From Pycnopodia helianthoides (taxonomy: Eukaryota; Echinodermata; Asteroidea; Forcipulatida; Asteriidae), in contig CM063257.1 of the NCBI GenBank assembly GCA_032158295.1, forward strand, positions 18,134,332 through 18,198,331: 64,000 nucleotides of DNA, given 5' to 3'. Positions within the stretch are counted from its first letter, which is position 1; each line of letters begins with the position of its first letter. The notes below the pieces were generated by a model. It was not told where the DNA came from. It searched no databases and saw only the letters and a program-made list of their open reading frames with translations. This document shows positions 59,811 through 64,000 of the stretch, in pieces. The position numbers and the translations under genes were made by a program.

Positions 59811-62026
59811 TCAAGCCGTCTTTGGTGTCGATGCCTGTATATTGAGGCAGCTAGCTGATTCATCATAGCCTGTCCCTTCCCTTCCGTAGTTCAGGTTCAG
59901 GTTGCCAGCTTCCTCTGCTCTGTTTGGGTTTTCCTCCTCGGGCATAAGATCACCTTAAATACATTTTCAAAAAGCATTTGTGTGGTTACTCTCTTTATGC
60001 CAAATAATATGCTACTTTTTTCCTAAATATTTGAACATAACTGAATAGACACCGTTTAACTGACTCACACATCCTGCTAAAATAAAATGCATTAAGTATT
60101 TGTTTTAGTAAACTCAACACTGTCTTGAAATACATGTGAGAAATCCGAAACAAAAATATTGACAAAATGGGGAGACTGCCAACATAAGCAAGATAGCTCA
60201 ATTGGAAGATATTGTAAACCTGGAGGTTGCAGGTTCAAATCGCAGGTTCATTATACTTACCCAGTCCGTTTCCCTTGTGGTAAATTACTGGATAAATCAA
60301 AAAAGTACCTTCATCAATTCCATAGTTATGGAGCAGACAGCACGTATAAATTTCAGCTGCTGCCTTTCCCATTGTGCGGACTCTCGTGCCTGTCTTCACT
60401 AAGGCAAATCTCCTCTTTGCTATTCCAAAGGTTTGCTCGATTAGTGACCTGAATCAAAATGTATTTAAGATAAAGGCTACACTTATTTCATCTTCTATCT
60501 TTGAGGAACTTACATGGAACCTAATTTGTTAGAATGTAATCACAATGGCTTACTTTACCTTGTTGCTGCATGTACTGTATTGTATGCTTCTTCTTCCATT
60601 GTTGTTGGGTTTGGGTAGGGTGTCATTACAAACACTCTTTGGTAGTAACCAGAGTCTCCTAACAACACACAGTTAGGCCATCTGTCTATATTGTTAAGAG
60701 GAATACCAATATCAGTTTATTCACATCCGGAAAGCTCACGATTTGAATAACGATGCACTTATGGTGATTTACATGTACATTTATTGTCCATACTTCTGAA
60801 AATGCTGGCCTGAAAAATTTTAACTATACACTTACTAGCTTCCATAGCAATGCCAAGACTTTTTTCTCTCCACACTCTACTGTCATGGGCAGTCCCTGGT
60901 AACTTCACCACCACATTCAAAAACCGTTTACGGTGATCGCATACCATCTGCAATAACAACCATCTTGACTGTAATACGCCCCCTTTCATTCATAAAAGTA
61001 AAACATTACGTCGTCGGTACCTTGGGGTAACTCTATGTAAAACGAATGAATTGTATTACAATTCATTTGCTGAAAAACATTGCCAATAATTGCAATTATT
61101 GTAAAACATTACTGAAAATATTACTTTGAATTGCAAGGCAGCCAGCAGGCTGCATGCAGTCAGTAGTGTCAGTGTCACTATTATTGATCGAAGTACATGT
61201 ACATGTATGTGTGTAGTGTGTGGGCCGGGAACGGACGCACGTCAGTTGGTGGTAAAACAAAAAAGGGTGGAAACTTTGCGGACTGTTTCGACCCTGTTCA
61301 CTGGATTTTGTTCTGGGAAATTACACTGTTGAAAAAGTATGTCTTCCTCGTGTTTACTGTGTGAAAGCTTGTGTGAGTATGGTCGCTTTAACTTAATTAA
61401 GTGCTCCATGTACTTGTAATCAATCTAATTTATCAGAATTACATACGAAAGGATCTTGAAAATTTAATTTGGTTTAACACGGCAGTTTGTGCGACTAAAG
61501 TCTAATCCAAGTTAAGCCTATACCCCATGTTAAATTTATATAGTAAATACTATGACCTTTTTCTTATATTCTTACCGGCAACCTTGAAGAAACCCTGTTT
61601 TAGTGTCCGCAGCGAGATTTGATCTTGGGGATCTGGGAATTGAATGTAACCCCGATCCTCGAGAACTCTGTTGATGGCTTTGACGCTGCGATCTATTGAT
61701 CGCCATGCCGTCGGGGGACTAACCATTGGGCAAGTGTCCCCGACAACAATAGCAAACGTCCCGGAGGATAAATAACGCAGCGTCAAGCACACTTGAAGGA
61801 GCGGTGGTAAGGCGTGATTGTGCTCGGTTGGGTGTTCCAATTCAACCGACAACATATCCACCGATCGCAAAATAGTTTGCGGCCCAAATCTATAACGAGC
61901 CCAAACTTGACTAGGGGTGAATATTTCCAGGGGATTTTCCCTGTCGCGAAAAATCCGTCGCTGTCTTCCCACAGGATAGTTGCGTTCACGACCGGCATTA
62001 CGTCTTCGCCGAAGGATGGCCGCCGT
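59811..62026 (-). CDS. Harbinger-type DDE transposase, lacking one catalytic exon
   Basis: Minus-strand exons: 62026-61576, 60947-60836, 60685-60559, 60448-60309, 59953-59811. The first encodes a basic start (AILRRRR, RRIFRDRENPLE) and FTPSQVWARYRFGPQTI. The second holds the second catalytic Asp (KLPGTAHDSRVW), the third LLGDSGYYQRVFVMTPYPNP, the fourth the catalytic Glu (LIEQTFGIAKRRF); the last adds an acidic tail. Phases agree from exon 60947 onward. But exon one ends in phase 1 and the next begins in phase 0, and the segment with the first Asp (the IDGTH block of this family) is not found in the 0.6 kb between them. The expected start, before GCGGCC, reads ACG at 62026-62024. Probably inactive. 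Confidence 0.82.
60188..60290 (+). mobile_element. Decayed tRNA-derived SINE in a transposase intron
   Basis: gatagctcaattggaagat then ggaggttgcaggttcaaatc is a worn tRNA-like head, followed by ttacccagtccgtttccctt then gtggtaaattac, the same body as the SINE at 51245-51385. It abuts the donor of transposase exon four. Confidence 0.7.
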
Positions 62027-62403
62027 GTTTGTTTAATACGTTATAAGAAAATAAGGCCGTGCTTAAGCAGGGTGCTTAAGCAAAAAATAGAGGCTTTAAA
62101 GATCTACTTCAACGGTACTAAGATAATTTAAACTTTGGCGAAATCCAATCAATTTGTGTTTCATGATTACGTATATTTTAAGGAAAATACTTAGCGGTAG
62201 TTGCGTAATAAAAAAAAAAGGTCATTTAGGCCAGCGTTCAGCAGCTCCTCATACCGAGTTTTTGGAAACAGCATGTCACGTGATAAAAATATACCATAGA
62301 CTCTGATGACGTACATGAATGGAGACGGCTTGTTTACCCCCCGCGCAGCGAAGTGTGTTTATTGTACGCGTCTATAGCTATTCACACAGTAAACGAGGAC
62401 AAA

Positions 62404-63762
62404 ATGTCAGACATTAGCGGATCGTGGGAGGAACACAGTGTGGACGAAGAAGAATTCGGAAATACAGATGATAGTATTGATAGTGAGGATAGCTCTGACG
62501 GTGGAGGGAGCTCTTCCGAAGACGAAGAGGGCGTTGATGAAGCTGGGGGATTGCTTGACGAGGAAGTGCGAGGTGCCAGACCATACAGATTTGAGCCACT
62601 GGCCGCCGATGATCGTGAACGTGCGACTCCTGATGCAGGAGGTCGACTAAACAATACTGAATGGTGAGTCCCACAGGTTGTTTGAAGAACAAACAATGCT
62701 ATGTTTACTGTTTTTTATCGTCATGAAGTACTTATTTATCTATGCGGCATATGAGGCCGCTATAATGGATAGAAATAGCAGCAGAAAGTTGTTGTTTTTT
62801 TCTCACGAAATGGTTGCTGTTGTCCAATATGGTTCACGTTTTCATGATACATTGAAATGGTGTCACTCAAAAATTGTTCCCATTGGGTTAGTGCAGGTAT
62901 CCTTATCGGAGAACCGGGTTCCATGGAGAAAGAAAATAGACGAATGTTGTTTTATTTGTTTCTGTAATTCCTCGTTTATCCATAAATTTTTTCACAATAC
63001 AATCATCAAATCTCAGTGTGTCGGAGATAACATTTATTTTCAGTACCGAACTGATCCTGACAAGCCGTATTTTCTGTCAGTGTCACTGTTCTACCGCATT
63101 TATTTATTTATTTTTTTAAGCAAATGATTGAGGTAGGTCCTAGCCTAATTGGATTAGTTTTTATGTCAAGCTCATTTGCTAATTATTTCTCATAATTTTC
63201 TTTTAGGCTAGTAATAGTATGATATGTCATGTTTATTCTTTAAAACAGAACTACAATTACAAACCACTTTTCAAAAAAAAATAAATAAAAAATAAAAAAT
63301 TCCCAGAGACACAGAGTAAGAACAACGGCCAATGATAAACAATGCGAAACATTGCATGATTTTTTACTTAGATGTATAAATGAGACACGCATCGTTTCAA
63401 TCCCCACTCATTTTGTATTACCCCCGTTCACGTAAAATTAGTTAATGGTCATGAACATAGTCCATCCTATGTCAGTACAGCAACACTTTCATCCGTTAAT
63501 TTTCTGTTATTTAATTTTTTCTTTCAGGTGCTCATGCGGACACTGTGGTCCAACCAATGGCAGTGAACTGCATCTGCTGTAAGGAAGGGCAGAAGACAAG
63601 AGCCCAAATGGCAGCATTGAACAATAATGTAGAGGATGAAAACCAAAGCCTTGCTGTGCATGATTGGTTTGAAGCAGTCTGTCTGCACCCGGCTGTACTT
63701 TACTGTATTTACAGTACCGGTGAATACTATGGCAGAGATGCAGTTGAAGGGACTCTAGACCA
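62404..63762 (+). CDS. P2X7-like C-terminal zinc-module protein, 5' exons (partial, one frameshift)
   Basis: Exon 62404-62663 starts at ATG (gacaaaATGTCAG) and encodes an acidic Ser/Glu/Asp-rich region (SVDEEEFGNTDDSIDSEDSS) then GARPYRFEPLA. It joins exon 63528-63762 in phase, restoring NTEWCSCGHC, the start of the Cys-rich cytoplasmic module of P2X7 receptors that also occurs as a stand-alone protein family in invertebrates. A single extra A at about 63551 shifts the frame; beyond it the other frame continues as VNCICCKEGQKTRAQ and HDWFEAVCLHPAVLY, with the expected CICCKE motif. There are no membrane segments, so this is not a channel. Exon two ends in a consensus donor and the gene continues off the window. 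The frameshift may be an assembly error. Confidence 0.7.
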
Positions 63763-64000
63763 GTAAGTGTCTTTTTTTAATTGAACTGTAAAATTAATGT
63801 AAGGAGCAAACCCTCCCCCCAAAAAAATTATTACGCCTCTTACCTGACCCTGAGTATAATTGACTGTTGGATTAGATTTATACAACTCAGAAAAACGAAT
63901 AACCATAAAACCTGTACACGAATAACCATAAAACCTGTACAAGATTTTTTCTAAACACTTTGATCTCTGTCACAATTGTTGAGTATGTTACAGCTTATGA
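63763..64000. other. Intronic end of window with a small tandem repeat
   Basis: acgaataaccataaaacctg plus tac is repeated twice at 63895-63940. Otherwise only intron of the P2X7-like gene. Confidence 0.6.

Noticed and set aside
62382..62696. Minus-strand Ser/Pro-rich proteins
   Set aside because: Antisense of the acidic first exon of the P2X7-like gene.

Overview
The window looks like nuclear DNA from a marine deuterostome invertebrate, most likely an echinoderm. This is inferred from spliced genes with canonical GT/AG introns, AT-rich intergenic DNA, a TRIM gene with an uninterrupted coding exon, fibrinogen-related and discoidin domains, a P2X7-like zinc module, and many Harbinger, Crypton-type, Penelope-like and foldback elements. 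A sea star, urchin or sea cucumber would fit; amphioxus, hemichordate or mollusc cannot be excluded from sequence alone. Two 100-base N blocks (13157-13256, 39978-40077) are scaffold gaps, so order across them is only as good as the assembly.

Layout. 1-1862: 74-bp satellite ending in a hairpin. 1863-11800: mostly non-coding, with a 568-bp direct duplication, a 56-bp minisatellite and several short TIR elements. 11813-12892 (minus): TSSC4, a U5 snRNP assembly factor homologue. 14287-18342 (plus): split tyrosine recombinase gene, Crypton-like, with exons duplicated at both ends and a 56-bp perfect palindrome just downstream. 19262-21115: a duplicated block into which a 1014-bp palindrome-rich element is inserted, with a 6-bp target duplication and an empty-site copy next door. 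21926-22435: recent partial copy of the recombinase exon. 23600-26260: degraded zinc-finger-like fragment, a frameshifted discoidin exon pair, and a Penelope-like GIY-YIG end. 29705-30659: large palindrome with a (GT)n tract in one arm only. 32563-34281: TRIM-type RING E3 ligase. 35679-35860 (minus): one well-spliced exon of an unknown gene. 36219-36455: LINE 3' relic. 36904-39765: decayed Ty3/gypsy element with a zinc-finger ORF behind the integrase. 40125-40655: two adjacent foldback structures. 42458-43669: three exons of a fibrinogen-related domain gene. 44655-47729: broken Penelope-like element. 49304-49735: 58-bp minisatellite. 51013-51385: inverted pair of tRNA-derived SINEs. 52264-52691: MITE and hairpin.

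55209-62026 holds an almost complete Harbinger-type pair of genes: a SANT/Myb-like protein with six phase-consistent exons on plus, and a convergent DDE transposase on minus. In families of this kind the Myb-like protein binds DNA and assists the transposase. Here the transposase lacks a recognisable exon for its first catalytic Asp, and its expected start codon reads ACG. The left edge of the locus carries the same terminal motif as the short MITEs found elsewhere in the window, suggesting this family mobilised them. 62404-63762 (plus) starts a P2X7-like zinc-module gene that runs off the end.

Host genes I consider real are TSSC4, the TRIM gene, the fibrinogen-domain gene, the unknown exon at 35.7 kb and possibly the P2X7-like gene. 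The rest is mobile or repeat DNA, with a marked excess of palindromic structures.
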